Source: Candidatus Mediterraneibacter guildfordensis (GTDB lineage: Bacteria > Bacillota > Clostridia > Lachnospirales > Lachnospiraceae). From it: a stretch of DNA of 50,544 nt. Shown in pieces: positions 16,044 to 24,070 of the stretch (the stretch's first letter is position 1; the number at the start of each line of letters is the position of its first letter). The translations under genes and the position numbers were made by a program. The notes below the pieces were generated by a model. It was not told the origin of the DNA. It worked only from the letters and a program-made list of their open reading frames with translations, and did no database searches. The DNA is taken from assembly GCA_019112735.1 (NCBI GenBank), contig DXIS01000026.1, positions 1-50,544 of the forward strand, in the 5' to 3' direction.

Positions 16044-16587
16044 TCCCGTCCATGCCGAGCGCTCTGCCGGCCTCGATATTTTCCCGGAGGTCGTCGATGA
16101 AGAAGCATTCGGCGGGGTCAAGAGAATATGTTTCAAAAAGATACCGATACATCGAAGGATCCGGTTTCGCGGTTTTCAGCGGCGCAGAGAATACTACGCC
16201 GCTGAATTTTTTCAGTACGCCGTAATGCTCCAGCGCGTAGTCCGCGAAGAAAACGGGCGCGTTGGAGAGAAGATAGACTGGTACATTCCGGCCGGTCAGA
16301 TCTTCTATAAAATCCACGGTCCCGCCGAGCAGTTCCACATGGTCCGGCCAGGTCCGGAAGAAATCCCGGGCGGCGCCGGCCAGATGATCCGGCAGCAGAC
16401 GGACCGATTCTTCAGCATATGCATCATAGTCAATGGTCCCCTCATCGAGCTCCTTCCATTGCCGGAAGATCACAGAGCCCAGGAGTTCGCAGTCCGTCTC
16501 TGAACTGCAGAAACGGCTTAACAGATAACGGCCATCAAAGCGCCCGACTACATTTCCAAAATCAAAGATGATATTCTTATATTTCAT
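15982..16587 (-). CDS. HAD-superfamily hydrolase (YihX-like phosphatase)
   Basis: A 201-residue cytosolic HAD phosphatase. Motif I reads FDFGNVV with the nucleophile Asp about residue 9 and glycine in place of the usual second Asp, a form typical of the YihX/epoxide-hydrolase-like branch. Motif II (LLSNA), the motif III lysine (KTAKPDPSMY) and motif IV (FFIDD) follow, with a helical cap between motifs I and II. The ATG at 16587 has AGGGGA seven bases upstream; an upstream in-frame ATG adds 21 residues without a ribosome site. Likely substrates are sugar phosphates or nucleotides, which the sequence does not decide. It overlaps the LspA-like gene tail to tail. Confidence 0.88.
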   Translation of the reverse strand: MKYKNIIFDFGNVVGRFDGRYLLSRFCSSETDCELLGSVIFRQWKELDEGTIDYDAYAEESVRLLPDHLAGAARDFFRTWPDHVELLGGTVDFIEDLTGRNVPVYLLSNAPVFFADYALEHYGVLKKFSGVVFSAPLKTAKPDPSMYRYLFETYSLDPAECFFIDDLRENIEAGRALGMDGIIFDGDLDAVKTVIGWNPEP

Positions 16588-16677
16588 GGTAAAATCCCCT
16601 TTTTTCATCATATTTGAAGGCTTTTTCAGGCCCCTGGTACATTGTATCATAAATCGTCGTCAAAGCGCTAAAAAATG

Positions 16678-16706
16678 TTGACAAGGGGGCGTGCGTCCAC
16701 TAAACT
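16678..16706 (+). promoter_or_regulatory. Promoter of the pot operon
   Basis: A consensus TTGACA (16678-16683), 17-base spacer and TAAACT (16701-16706) stand 47 bases before the GTG of potA in the divergent HAD/pot interval. Confidence 0.65.
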
Positions 16707-16753
16707 TATTACGATTGTACATTGGAAAAAACGCATGGTAAGGGGGAACCGCT

Positions 16754-18196
16754 GTGAGTGAAAATATTATTGAATTAAAGAATATTAAAAAGGTATTTGA
16801 CGACACGGTTGTCGTGGAAGATTTCAACCTGACGGTGAAGAAAGGGGAGTTTGTCACGTTCCTTGGTCCATCAGGCTGTGGCAAGACGACCACGCTCCGC
16901 ATGATCGCGGGCTTTGACCTCCCGACAGAGGGGCAGATCCTCTTAAACGGCGAGGATATCAGCCAGCTTCCGCCCAACAAAAGACCGATCAATACGGTGT
17001 TTCAGCGGTATGCGCTGTTCCCGCACCTGAATGTCTATGATAATATCGCGTTCGGACTGAACCTGAAGCATCTGCCGGAGCATGAGATCCGGGAGAAGGT
17101 CCGGAATGTGCTGGAAGTGGTGGATCTGGAAGGATTTGAGGAGCGCCGGATCTCCACGCTGTCCGGCGGGCAGCAGCAGCGGATCGCCATCGCCAGGGCC
17201 ATCGTCAATGAGCCGGATATCCTCCTCCTTGACGAGCCGCTCGGCGCGCTGGACCTGAAGATGCGCAAGGAAATGCAGCTGGAGCTGAAGGCCATGCATG
17301 ACCAGCTGGGGATCACCTTTATCTATGTGACCCACGACCAGGAAGAGGCGCTGACCATGTCCGACAAAGTGGTGGTCATGTCCGACGGCATGATCCAGCA
17401 GACCGGTACGCCGGAGGAGATCTACAATGAGCCGAAGAATGCCTTTGTGGCGGACTTTATCGGGGAAAGTAATATTTTCGAAGGCCGGATGGCGGCGTCC
17501 ATGACTGTCCGGTTCCTGGGCTTCCCGTTCCCCTGTGTGGACAATGTGCCGAGGGACACCCGGGTGGATGTGGTGGTGCGTCCGGAGGACGTGCTGATCA
17601 CGACGCCGGATAAAGGGCAGATCACAGGCGTGGTGGATTCGTCTGTGTTTAAAGGCATGTATTATGAGATCACGGCGCTCCTGGAAGGGGACAATGAGAT
17701 CGTGATCCAGAGCACGCGGAGCGCCAGAGTGGGCGACCGCATCGGCATGTGCATCGAGCCGGACGGGATCCACGTTATGCCGGCCGGCGTGCTGGTCAAT
17801 GTATTTGACGGCGAGATTACGAAAGACGGCCGCGTGGCATTTGCCGGCGGCAATTACGAGTGCGACCTTACACAGCTTTATGAAGGCTCCAGGGCGGGAG
17901 AAGACGCATCCGTCATTACGGCGGAGGGCGAGGAGATCAGCCTGGCGGGCATGCCGGTGACCGTGGAGATCCCGGTGAGGGCGGTATCCATGAGCGACGA
18001 GGAGCGGGAATACCGCGCGACCGGAAATATCATCTCCTTTATCTACAAGGGAAATCACTACAACTACACGGTCCGCACGGCTTCGGAGGAAGACTTTGTG
18101 CTGGATGAAGATTACCTGTGGAATGAGGGCGACCATGTCAGCCTGATGATCCCCAGTGAGGAGATCGTCCTGAAGAGAAAGCAGGTGGAGCCATGA
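16754..18196 (+). CDS. potA: Spermidine/putrescine ABC transporter ATP-binding protein, extended
   Basis: A 480-residue ATPase driving polyamine uptake. Motifs: Walker A GPSGCGKT (about residues 37-44), Q-loop, signature LSGGQQQR (about 135-142), Walker B ILLLDEP (about 156-162) and switch His in YVTHDQEEA. Ordinary PotA proteins are about 350-380 residues; here the C-terminal part after the ATPase is about 240 residues and appears to hold two TOBE-like regions (about 260-345 and 350-478). The start is a GTG with AAGGGGGAA upstream. The first gene of a four-gene operon, its stop overlaps the potB start (ATGA). Polyamine specificity is inferred from the whole operon. Confidence 0.93.
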   Translation: MSENIIELKNIKKVFDDTVVVEDFNLTVKKGEFVTFLGPSGCGKTTTLRMIAGFDLPTEGQILLNGEDISQLPPNKRPINTVFQRYALFPHLNVYDNIAFGLNLKHLPEHEIREKVRNVLEVVDLEGFEERRISTLSGGQQQRIAIARAIVNEPDILLLDEPLGALDLKMRKEMQLELKAMHDQLGITFIYVTHDQEEALTMSDKVVVMSDGMIQQTGTPEEIYNEPKNAFVADFIGESNIFEGRMAASMTVRFLGFPFPCVDNVPRDTRVDVVVRPEDVLITTPDKGQITGVVDSSVFKGMYYEITALLEGDNEIVIQSTRSARVGDRIGMCIEPDGIHVMPAGVLVNVFDGEITKDGRVAFAGGNYECDLTQLYEGSRAGEDASVITAEGEEISLAGMPVTVEIPVRAVSMSDEEREYRATGNIISFIYKGNHYNYTVRTASEEDFVLDEDYLWNEGDHVSLMIPSEEIVLKRKQVEP

Positions 18197-18990
18197 GAAA
18201 TATCCGTTTCAGCAGGAAGCAGCTGTGCATCCCCTATGCACTGTTCCTGTTCTGCTTTGTGATCCTGCCGCTGGCAGTGATCGTTTACTATGCATTTACG
18301 GACGGCAGCGGGCATTTTACCTTTGCCAACCTGATCAGTTTCTTTACAAACGGGAATACCATCGGAACGCTCTGTTACAGCATCGTGACGGCGGCTGCCG
18401 TGACGGCGGTCTGTCTTGTGATCGCCTATCCGACGGCCTATGTGCTGGCGAGGAGCGGGCTGAAGCGGGGACCGGTCCTGCTCATGCTTTTTATCCTGCC
18501 GATGTGGATCAACTTTACTTTAAGGATCACGGCGCTCAAAGAGATCCTGACGGTGATCGAAGGGAATCTGTCCCTTCATCCGTTCCTGAATACGGTGATC
18601 GCCATGGCCTATGATTTTCTGCCGTTTATGATCCTGCCGCTTTATACTACGCTGCTGGAACTGGATGAGAGTCTCCTGGAGGCGGCCCGGGATCTCGGCG
18701 CGGGAGAGGCGGAAGTATTCCTGCGGGTGACGCTGCCGCTGTCCATGCCGGGCGTGGTGAGCGGTATTACGATGACATTCCTGCCGGCCATGACCAACTA
18801 CGTCATCCTGGATATGATGTACAACAGTACGTATATCATGGGCTCGCTGATCGGCAGCTACTTTAATATCTACGACTGGAATAACGGTTCCATGATCTCG
18901 CTGATCCTGTTCGGCCTGATCTGCCTCGTTTCCTGGGTGACCGGGCGCGGCGGAGCCAATGACGCGGAGAACAGGGGGGCGATATTATGA
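18193..18990 (+). CDS. potB: Polyamine ABC transporter permease PotB
   Basis: A 265-residue inner-membrane permease with about six transmembrane segments. The EAA cytoplasmic loop that contacts the ATPase is clear (LLEAARDLGAGEAEVFLRV, about residues 158-176). It begins in an ATGA overlap with potA and ends in an ATGA overlap with potC, so the operon is translationally coupled. Length and loop position are normal for the family. Confidence 0.93.
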   Translation: MRNIRFSRKQLCIPYALFLFCFVILPLAVIVYYAFTDGSGHFTFANLISFFTNGNTIGTLCYSIVTAAAVTAVCLVIAYPTAYVLARSGLKRGPVLLMLFILPMWINFTLRITALKEILTVIEGNLSLHPFLNTVIAMAYDFLPFMILPLYTTLLELDESLLEAARDLGAGEAEVFLRVTLPLSMPGVVSGITMTFLPAMTNYVILDMMYNSTYIMGSLIGSYFNIYDWNNGSMISLILFGLICLVSWVTGRGGANDAENRGAIL

Positions 18991-19805
18991 TGAAGAAGAT
19001 CCTTTCCCATACATGGCTTGTCCTTGTGGCGCTTTTTATGTATGTGCCGGTGCTGATCCTTGCGTTTTACAGCTTTACGGAGTCCACGGCCATCGGCGCG
19101 GTGCGGGGATTCTCCCTGCAGAATTATGTGACCCTTTTTACGATGGAAGAGCTGCGTGACATGATCGTCGGCACGCTGACGCTGGCGGTGGGCGCGGCAG
19201 GGATTGCTTCCGTGCTCGGAACGCTGGGCGCGGTGGGCGCGTTTTACTCCAGACCGTCCACGCGGGCGGCCCTGGAGACGGCCAACCGGATCCCGGTGGT
19301 CAATGCCGATGTTGTGACCGCATTTTCCATCTGCATCATGCTGATCATCGTGTTCGGCACTGATAAGGATACATTCGTGCCGCTGGTGATCGGACATTCC
19401 GTGCTGTGCACGCCGTTCGTGTACCTGGCGGTGATGCCGAAGCTGAAGCAGATGGACAACGGGCTCTATGAAGCGGCGCTGGACCTGGGGGCTACCCCAT
19501 TCCAGGCGCTCCGGAAAGTCGTGATCCCGCAGATCATCCCGGGGATCGTATCCGGGTTCATGCTGTCCATCACGCTGTCGCTGGACGACTACTTTATATC
19601 GACTTACACGAAGCCGGCTACATTTGACACGATCAGTACGTATGTGGTGAACGCCACGAGAGGATCCCAGACGGAGATCAAGACGGCGCTGTGGGCGCTT
19701 TCCACTGTGATCTTCGTGATCGTGATCCTGGCAGTGGTGATCATGAACGCCGCATCCGCCGGCTCAGGGAAGAAACAGGAGGTGAGCGCCCATGGCGGCA
19801 GATAA
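18987..19805 (+). CDS. potC: Polyamine ABC transporter permease PotC
   Basis: A 272-residue permease, second half of the heterodimeric channel, with about six membrane segments. The EAA motif lies at about residues 157-175 (LYEAALDLGATPFQALRKV), and the following SLDDYFIS segment is characteristic of PotC. The 3' end overlaps the potD start by 14 bases. Confidence 0.94.
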   Translation: MMKKILSHTWLVLVALFMYVPVLILAFYSFTESTAIGAVRGFSLQNYVTLFTMEELRDMIVGTLTLAVGAAGIASVLGTLGAVGAFYSRPSTRAALETANRIPVVNADVVTAFSICIMLIIVFGTDKDTFVPLVIGHSVLCTPFVYLAVMPKLKQMDNGLYEAALDLGATPFQALRKVVIPQIIPGIVSGFMLSITLSLDDYFISTYTKPATFDTISTYVVNATRGSQTEIKTALWALSTVIFVIVILAVVIMNAASAGSGKKQEVSAHGGR

Positions 19806-21405
19806 TAGAAACCGAAAGAATCCATCCGGCCGCCTCTTCGCGTGCCTGTGCGGCGCGGCGCTCCTGACCGCGCTTGTGAATCCCGCCTCTGGCGGGGAGG
19901 TCCGGGCGGCTTCCGGCGGGGACGGGGCAGCCGCCCCGGATGAAAAAGTGGTCCTCCGGATCGCCAACTGGGAAGAATATATCGATGAAGGCGGCTGGGA
20001 TGAAGAGGAGATCATCGAACTCGATGACCGGGAGGAAACATCCATCCTCGGTGAGAATTCCATGGTCGAGGATTTTGAACAGTGGTATCTTGACACATAC
20101 GGCGTGGAGGTGGAGGTTGAGTATTCCACCTTCGGAACGAACGAAGATCTTTATAACCAGATGACCCTCGGAAATGAGTTCGATCTGGTCTGCCCGTCGG
20201 AATACATGTTTATGAAGCTGATCGCCGAGGATCGGCTGCAGCCTCTGTCAGAACAGTTTTACGATGAGGATATCGAAGAAAACTATTATGCACGCGGCGT
20301 GTCGGATTATATCCGGAACATCTTTGACACCAATACGATAAACGGGCAGTCCTGGAGCACATACGCCGCAGGCTATATGTGGGGGACCACCGGCATCGTC
20401 TACAATCCGGACGAGATCACAAAAGAAGAAGCGTCCCGCTGGGCGCTGCTGGCTGATCCGCAGTACCGGGGCCAGGTGACGATCAAGGATAATGTCCGCG
20501 ACAGTTATTTTGCCGCCCTCGGGATCCTCTTTGAGGATGAACTGATGGATCCGGATTTTATCCGGTCAGGGGACCGTCTGGAGCGGATCGCGGAGCTGAT
20601 GAACCGGACCGACGACGAGACCGTAGAAAAGGCGGAGGACATCCTGAAAGAAATGAAGGCCAATGCCTACTCTTTCGAGTCGGACAGCGGAAAGGCGGAT
20701 ATGGTGACCGGAAAAGTGCTGGCCAACTATCAGTGGTCGGGCGATGCGGTCTATACCCTCGACCAGGCGGAGATCGATGATTATTATCTGGCCTATGCCG
20801 TGCCGGAGGAGAGCACCAACGTCTGGTTCGACGGATGGGTCATGCTCAAAGACGGGATCGCGGGAAATGCCGCGAAGCAGCAGGCGGCCGAGGCGTTTAT
20901 GAATTTTGTCTCAAGGCCGGACAATGTGGTGCGCAACATGTATTACATCGGCTACACGTCCGTGATCGCGGGCGGCGACAGTGACATCATCTTCGCCTAT
21001 GCAGACTGGTGCTACGGGGCGGAGGATGACGCGGGAGAGACGATCGAGTATCCGACCGGCGCATTCTTCACCGGGGATGCGGAAGATCCGGACTATATCA
21101 TCACGGCGGAATCCGATCAGTCGGACCGGCAGCTCTATGCCCAGTACCCGCCGCAGGAAGTGCTGGACCGGGCTGTGGTCATGCAGTATTTTGACCAGGA
21201 AAACAACCAGAAGATCAACCAGATGTGGGTCAATGTAAGATGTTTTGACCTGACGTCCCTTACGGCGTCTGACTGGGGTGTGATCCTTGCAGCCGCAGCG
21301 GTGGTCCTGATCGCGGGGATCTGGTTCATGAGACGGTTCTGGCCGAGGAAGATGATCCGCAGAAAAGACCAGAGAAAGGAACACGAAAAAAATATCCGCG
21401 GCTGA
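19792..21405 (+). CDS. potD: Polyamine substrate-binding protein PotD with C-terminal membrane anchor
   Basis: A 537-residue extracellular solute-binding protein. An N-terminal signal sequence (about residues 13-40, Arg/Lys start, hydrophobic core, Ala-rich cleavage region) precedes the binding domain, which opens with the family motif LRIANWEEYID and later has FDLVCPSEYM, GTTGIVYN and TNVWFDGWVM. Unlike typical Gram-positive PotD there is no clear lipobox; instead residues about 492-520 form a hydrophobic segment followed by Arg/Lys-rich residues (MRRFWPRK), a C-terminal stop-transfer anchor. Length exceeds the usual 350-ish residues because of insertions near the start (acidic, residues 65-85) and the anchor. 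GGAGGTGAG precedes the ATG. Confidence 0.92.
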   Translation: MAADNRNRKNPSGRLFACLCGAALLTALVNPASGGEVRAASGGDGAAAPDEKVVLRIANWEEYIDEGGWDEEEIIELDDREETSILGENSMVEDFEQWYLDTYGVEVEVEYSTFGTNEDLYNQMTLGNEFDLVCPSEYMFMKLIAEDRLQPLSEQFYDEDIEENYYARGVSDYIRNIFDTNTINGQSWSTYAAGYMWGTTGIVYNPDEITKEEASRWALLADPQYRGQVTIKDNVRDSYFAALGILFEDELMDPDFIRSGDRLERIAELMNRTDDETVEKAEDILKEMKANAYSFESDSGKADMVTGKVLANYQWSGDAVYTLDQAEIDDYYLAYAVPEESTNVWFDGWVMLKDGIAGNAAKQQAAEAFMNFVSRPDNVVRNMYYIGYTSVIAGGDSDIIFAYADWCYGAEDDAGETIEYPTGAFFTGDAEDPDYIITAESDQSDRQLYAQYPPQEVLDRAVVMQYFDQENNQKINQMWVNVRCFDLTSLTASDWGVILAAAAVVLIAGIWFMRRFWPRKMIRRKDQRKEHEKNIRG

Positions 21406-21418
21406 CCGCCGCGGATAT
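21385..21418 (-). terminator. Intrinsic terminator of the ThrE-like gene, sharing the potD stop
   Basis: A perfect 10-bp stem ATATCCGCGG (21392-21401) with CCGCGGATAT (21409-21418) and a 7-base loop. On the minus strand it is followed directly by seven T (complement of 21385-21391), the arrangement of an intrinsic terminator for the minus-strand exporter gene. The potD stop codon lies in the loop, so the same DNA encodes the end of PotD. Confidence 0.8.
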
Positions 21419-21444
21419 AATGATCTGATATATCGGACCGTTCT

Positions 21445-22773
21445 TTACGTGCAGTGCCGGAAGGAACGGTCTGTTATAATTCTGGCAAATATCAGGCCCA
21501 GGGGCAGCGCGATGATAATGAGCAGCGCGGATACCAGCCAGGGAGCTGAAAGCGTCAGTGACATTTCGCCGATATTGTAGACGGCCCGGTAGAGATAGAG
21601 GCCGGGCACCATGATGACGATGGACGGGACCGTGACGGAGATCCTGGGGTAGCCCAGCCGTTTCATCAGCAGGGAGGCCAGGAGCCCGGCAGTCAGTGCG
21701 CCGACAAAAGCGGCCGCCGCAGCCGGAAGTCCGGTGAAATCCACCAGTTCCAGCCTCAGAGTGTTGGCGATGGAACCGATCACGGCCGCGGAGGCGGCCA
21801 TCTTCACGGGGCTGTTGAACATGATCGAGAATCCGAACACGCCTACGAAACTGGCGGCGAGGCGCAGCACAAGGAGCAGCGCCGGCGGAAGTCCCAGTTC
21901 CGTGAAAGCGCCGGGCTTGATATCAAGCGCCATGGACATGCCCCATGCGGTGATCGTGGCGATCGTGACGATGATCACGGCATAGGTCAGACGTTCCAGG
22001 CCGGAACGCATGTCCTGCTTCGCCAGGTCGATCCCGCTTGTAATGAACGGGAATCCCGGGATGATAAACAGCATGGAGCAGACGTAACCGGCTTCATGTC
22101 CGCCCGAGATGGAGAAGACATGCTCCAGCAGCCGGAGCGAACCGATATAGCACAGACAGGCAAGGGCCACGGAAGCGACAATGCACAGATACATGGTCAG
22201 ATGCCGGCCGATCAGTCTGCTGCGCAGGAAGTTCCCGATGCCGGCGCCGATGAATGCACAGAGCATCTCAACGGGGCCGCCGCCCAGGAGAAAGGTGAAG
22301 GCCGCGCAGGCAAAACCTGCCGCCAGCCCCAGTCTGGCGGGGGTGTAGCGGCCGCGGATCTTCTCGATCTCATCCAGTTCGGACTGGAGCTCTTCGGCGG
22401 TCTTATGCACGCCCTCATCCGGGAATCTCTTTACGAAACGTTCCAGACGGTCCAGCTTGGATGTATTGACGCCTGTGCTGATCAGACACAGGGAGTTCGT
22501 GAATGTCTTCTGGCCGTCGAAACAGGTATAGACGATGGTCAGTAGTCCGATGTTGGCGATACAGGTGACGCCGAGTTGTTCGGACAGCGCGTTCATGGAG
22601 TTGCGGACACGCCATGCGCCGGTCCCGCAGGACAGGAGCATGAGCCCGACCCTTCCGATCAGGGCGGCCTTGACCGGGACGCTTGTCTCGGTGATGGGCC
22701 TGTCTTTTACATGCCCGGTGTAATCGTGCCAGTAGACGTCCATATGATTGGGAATAATACTATCTTTTACCAT
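21445..22773 (-). CDS. Threonine/serine exporter family protein (ThrE, DUF1212 + DUF3815)
   Basis: A 442-residue membrane protein. The soluble N-terminal part (about residues 35-160) carries the ThrE-family region with CGTGAWRV, where the conserved Gly-x-x-x-x-Arg/Val pattern is followed by hydrolase-like segments; then about ten membrane segments make up the DUF1212 and DUF3815 halves fused in one chain. By family it exports threonine, serine or other small organic acids. It is single, with a strong terminator immediately downstream, and divergent from azlCD. Substrate is uncertain. Confidence 0.88.
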   Translation of the reverse strand: MVKDSIIPNHMDVYWHDYTGHVKDRPITETSVPVKAALIGRVGLMLLSCGTGAWRVRNSMNALSEQLGVTCIANIGLLTIVYTCFDGQKTFTNSLCLISTGVNTSKLDRLERFVKRFPDEGVHKTAEELQSELDEIEKIRGRYTPARLGLAAGFACAAFTFLLGGGPVEMLCAFIGAGIGNFLRSRLIGRHLTMYLCIVASVALACLCYIGSLRLLEHVFSISGGHEAGYVCSMLFIIPGFPFITSGIDLAKQDMRSGLERLTYAVIIVTIATITAWGMSMALDIKPGAFTELGLPPALLLVLRLAASFVGVFGFSIMFNSPVKMAASAAVIGSIANTLRLELVDFTGLPAAAAAFVGALTAGLLASLLMKRLGYPRISVTVPSIVIMVPGLYLYRAVYNIGEMSLTLSAPWLVSALLIIIALPLGLIFARIITDRSFRHCT

Positions 22774-22897
22774 AATATCTGCCTGCCTGATTCCTTTCCT
22801 GAAAATCTTTGTTTATATTGTTTTTGTTTTCCACCATTAGAGTATAGTGGGACGGACCGAAAAGTCAAGAAAAAAGTAATGAAACCGGAGGTTGCTC

Positions 22898-23611
22898 ATG
22901 CATACTGAACTGAAAACGATAAAAAAAGCATTTGCCGCCGCATTTCCCTATACGATCCCGATCTTCGCCGGATTCTGGTTCCTGGGGATGACATACGGGA
23001 TATATATGAATGTCTCGGGATTCAGCTTCTGGTATCCCATGCTCATGAGTCTGACGATCTTCGCCGGCTCCATCGAGTTTGTGACCGTACATATGCTTCT
23101 GGGGGCGTTTAATCCGCTTCAGGCCTTCGCCATGACGCTGATGATCAATGCCCGCCACCTTTTCTACGGCATCTCTATGCTGGACCGCTTCAGAGGGCTT
23201 GGCTGGAAGAAGTTCTATCTCATCTTCGGGATGTGCGATGAAAGCTTTTCCATCAATTATACGGCGGATATCCCGGAAGACGTGGACCGGGGATGGTTCA
23301 TGTTCTCCGTTACGCTTCTGAACCATTTTTACTGGTTTTCCGGGGCGACGCTGGGCGGCATCTTCGGCTCGCTGATCCATTTCAATACAGAAGGACTGGA
23401 GTTTGTGATGACGGCCATGTTCGTTGTCATCTTCCTGGAGCAGTGGCTCAAAGAAAAAGACCACCGGAGCGGGATCCTGGGGCTTATCCTGTCCGCGGTC
23501 TGCCTGGCCGCGTTCGGAGCGGACAACTTTATTATCCCGGCCATGCTGGCGATCCTGGCGGTGCTGACTGTGATGCGGCCGAAGATGGAGAAAGGAGGCG
23601 AAGCGGGATGA
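22898..23611 (+). CDS. azlC: Branched-chain amino acid exporter, large subunit AzlC
   Basis: A 237-residue membrane protein with about six to seven hydrophobic segments. The conserved AzlC features are present: [20 protein letters not shown] near the N-terminus, then FAGSIEFV and [12 protein letters not shown] (about residues 85-96). By family it exports branched-chain amino acids with AzlD. GGAGG lies six bases before the ATG at 22898, making it preferable to the in-frame TTG at 22892. Its stop overlaps the azlD start (ATGA). Confidence 0.93.
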   Translation: MHTELKTIKKAFAAAFPYTIPIFAGFWFLGMTYGIYMNVSGFSFWYPMLMSLTIFAGSIEFVTVHMLLGAFNPLQAFAMTLMINARHLFYGISMLDRFRGLGWKKFYLIFGMCDESFSINYTADIPEDVDRGWFMFSVTLLNHFYWFSGATLGGIFGSLIHFNTEGLEFVMTAMFVVIFLEQWLKEKDHRSGILGLILSAVCLAAFGADNFIIPAMLAILAVLTVMRPKMEKGGEAG

Positions 23612-23934
23612 CACTGACACAGCAGATCCTGACCATAGCGATGGTCGTCCTCGGGACGGCGGTTACGAGGTTCCTCCCGTTCCTCATTTTCCCGGCGGGG
23701 CGACCCACGCCGAAATATATCCGGTATCTGGGACGGGTGCTGCCCTGCGCCGTATTCGGCCTGCTGGTCGTATACAGCCTGAAAGACGTCAGCCTGATGA
23801 CAGGAAGCCACGGCATCCCGGAACTGATCTCCATTCTCCTGGTCATCGCGCTGCACGTGTGGAAACGGCAGATGCTCCTGTCCATTGCCGGCGGGACCGT
23901 GTGCTATATGCTGCTCGTCCAGCTGGTATTCTGA
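23608..23934 (+). CDS. azlD: Branched-chain amino acid exporter, small subunit AzlD
   Basis: A 108-residue membrane protein with four hydrophobic segments and the AzlD signature [11 protein letters not shown] (about residues 18-28) followed by [19 protein letters not shown]. It starts in an ATGA overlap with azlC behind AAAGGAGG. A longer open frame upstream in the same frame runs inside azlC and is not used. Confidence 0.93.
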   Translation: MTLTQQILTIAMVVLGTAVTRFLPFLIFPAGRPTPKYIRYLGRVLPCAVFGLLVVYSLKDVSLMTGSHGIPELISILLVIALHVWKRQMLLSIAGGTVCYMLLVQLVF

Positions 23935-23990
23935 CATGTTAAAATCATGTAATTCTTTGCATTTCTCTCTGGATATTGGCGGAGCAGTAA

Positions 23991-23999
23991 TGTTATAAT
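23991..23999 (+). promoter_or_regulatory. Extended -10 promoter of pyk
   Basis: TGT followed by TATAAT (23991-23999) is an extended -10 element; no good -35 box is seen at 17 bases. It leaves a leader of about 65 bases before the pyk ATG, which can fold into a long imperfect hairpin (GGATAA at 24014-24019 with TTATCC near 24051-24056) ending just before the ribosome site. Confidence 0.5.
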
Positions 24000-24070
24000 A
24001 AATACATTAATGGGGATAATCCCGCGGCTGCGCAGTTTTGCGGAGCGGATTTATCCGGAAAGGAAATGCA

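Noticed and set aside
16943-18136. Minus-strand frame of 397 codons opposite potA
   Set aside because: Antisense shadow of potA with His/Arg-rich composition.
19792-19900. Lipobox in PotD
   Set aside because: The two Cys (FACLCG) fall within the hydrophobic core and lack the Leu-x-Gly/Ala-Cys context.
22774-22897. Promoters in the divergent exporter/azlC interval
   Set aside because: Several TTGTTT and TATAGT matches exist but none with acceptable spacing, so no call is made.
23293-23607. N-terminal extension of azlD into azlC
   Set aside because: AzlD homology begins at the ATG at 23608 with its own ribosome site; upstream residues are azlC out of frame.
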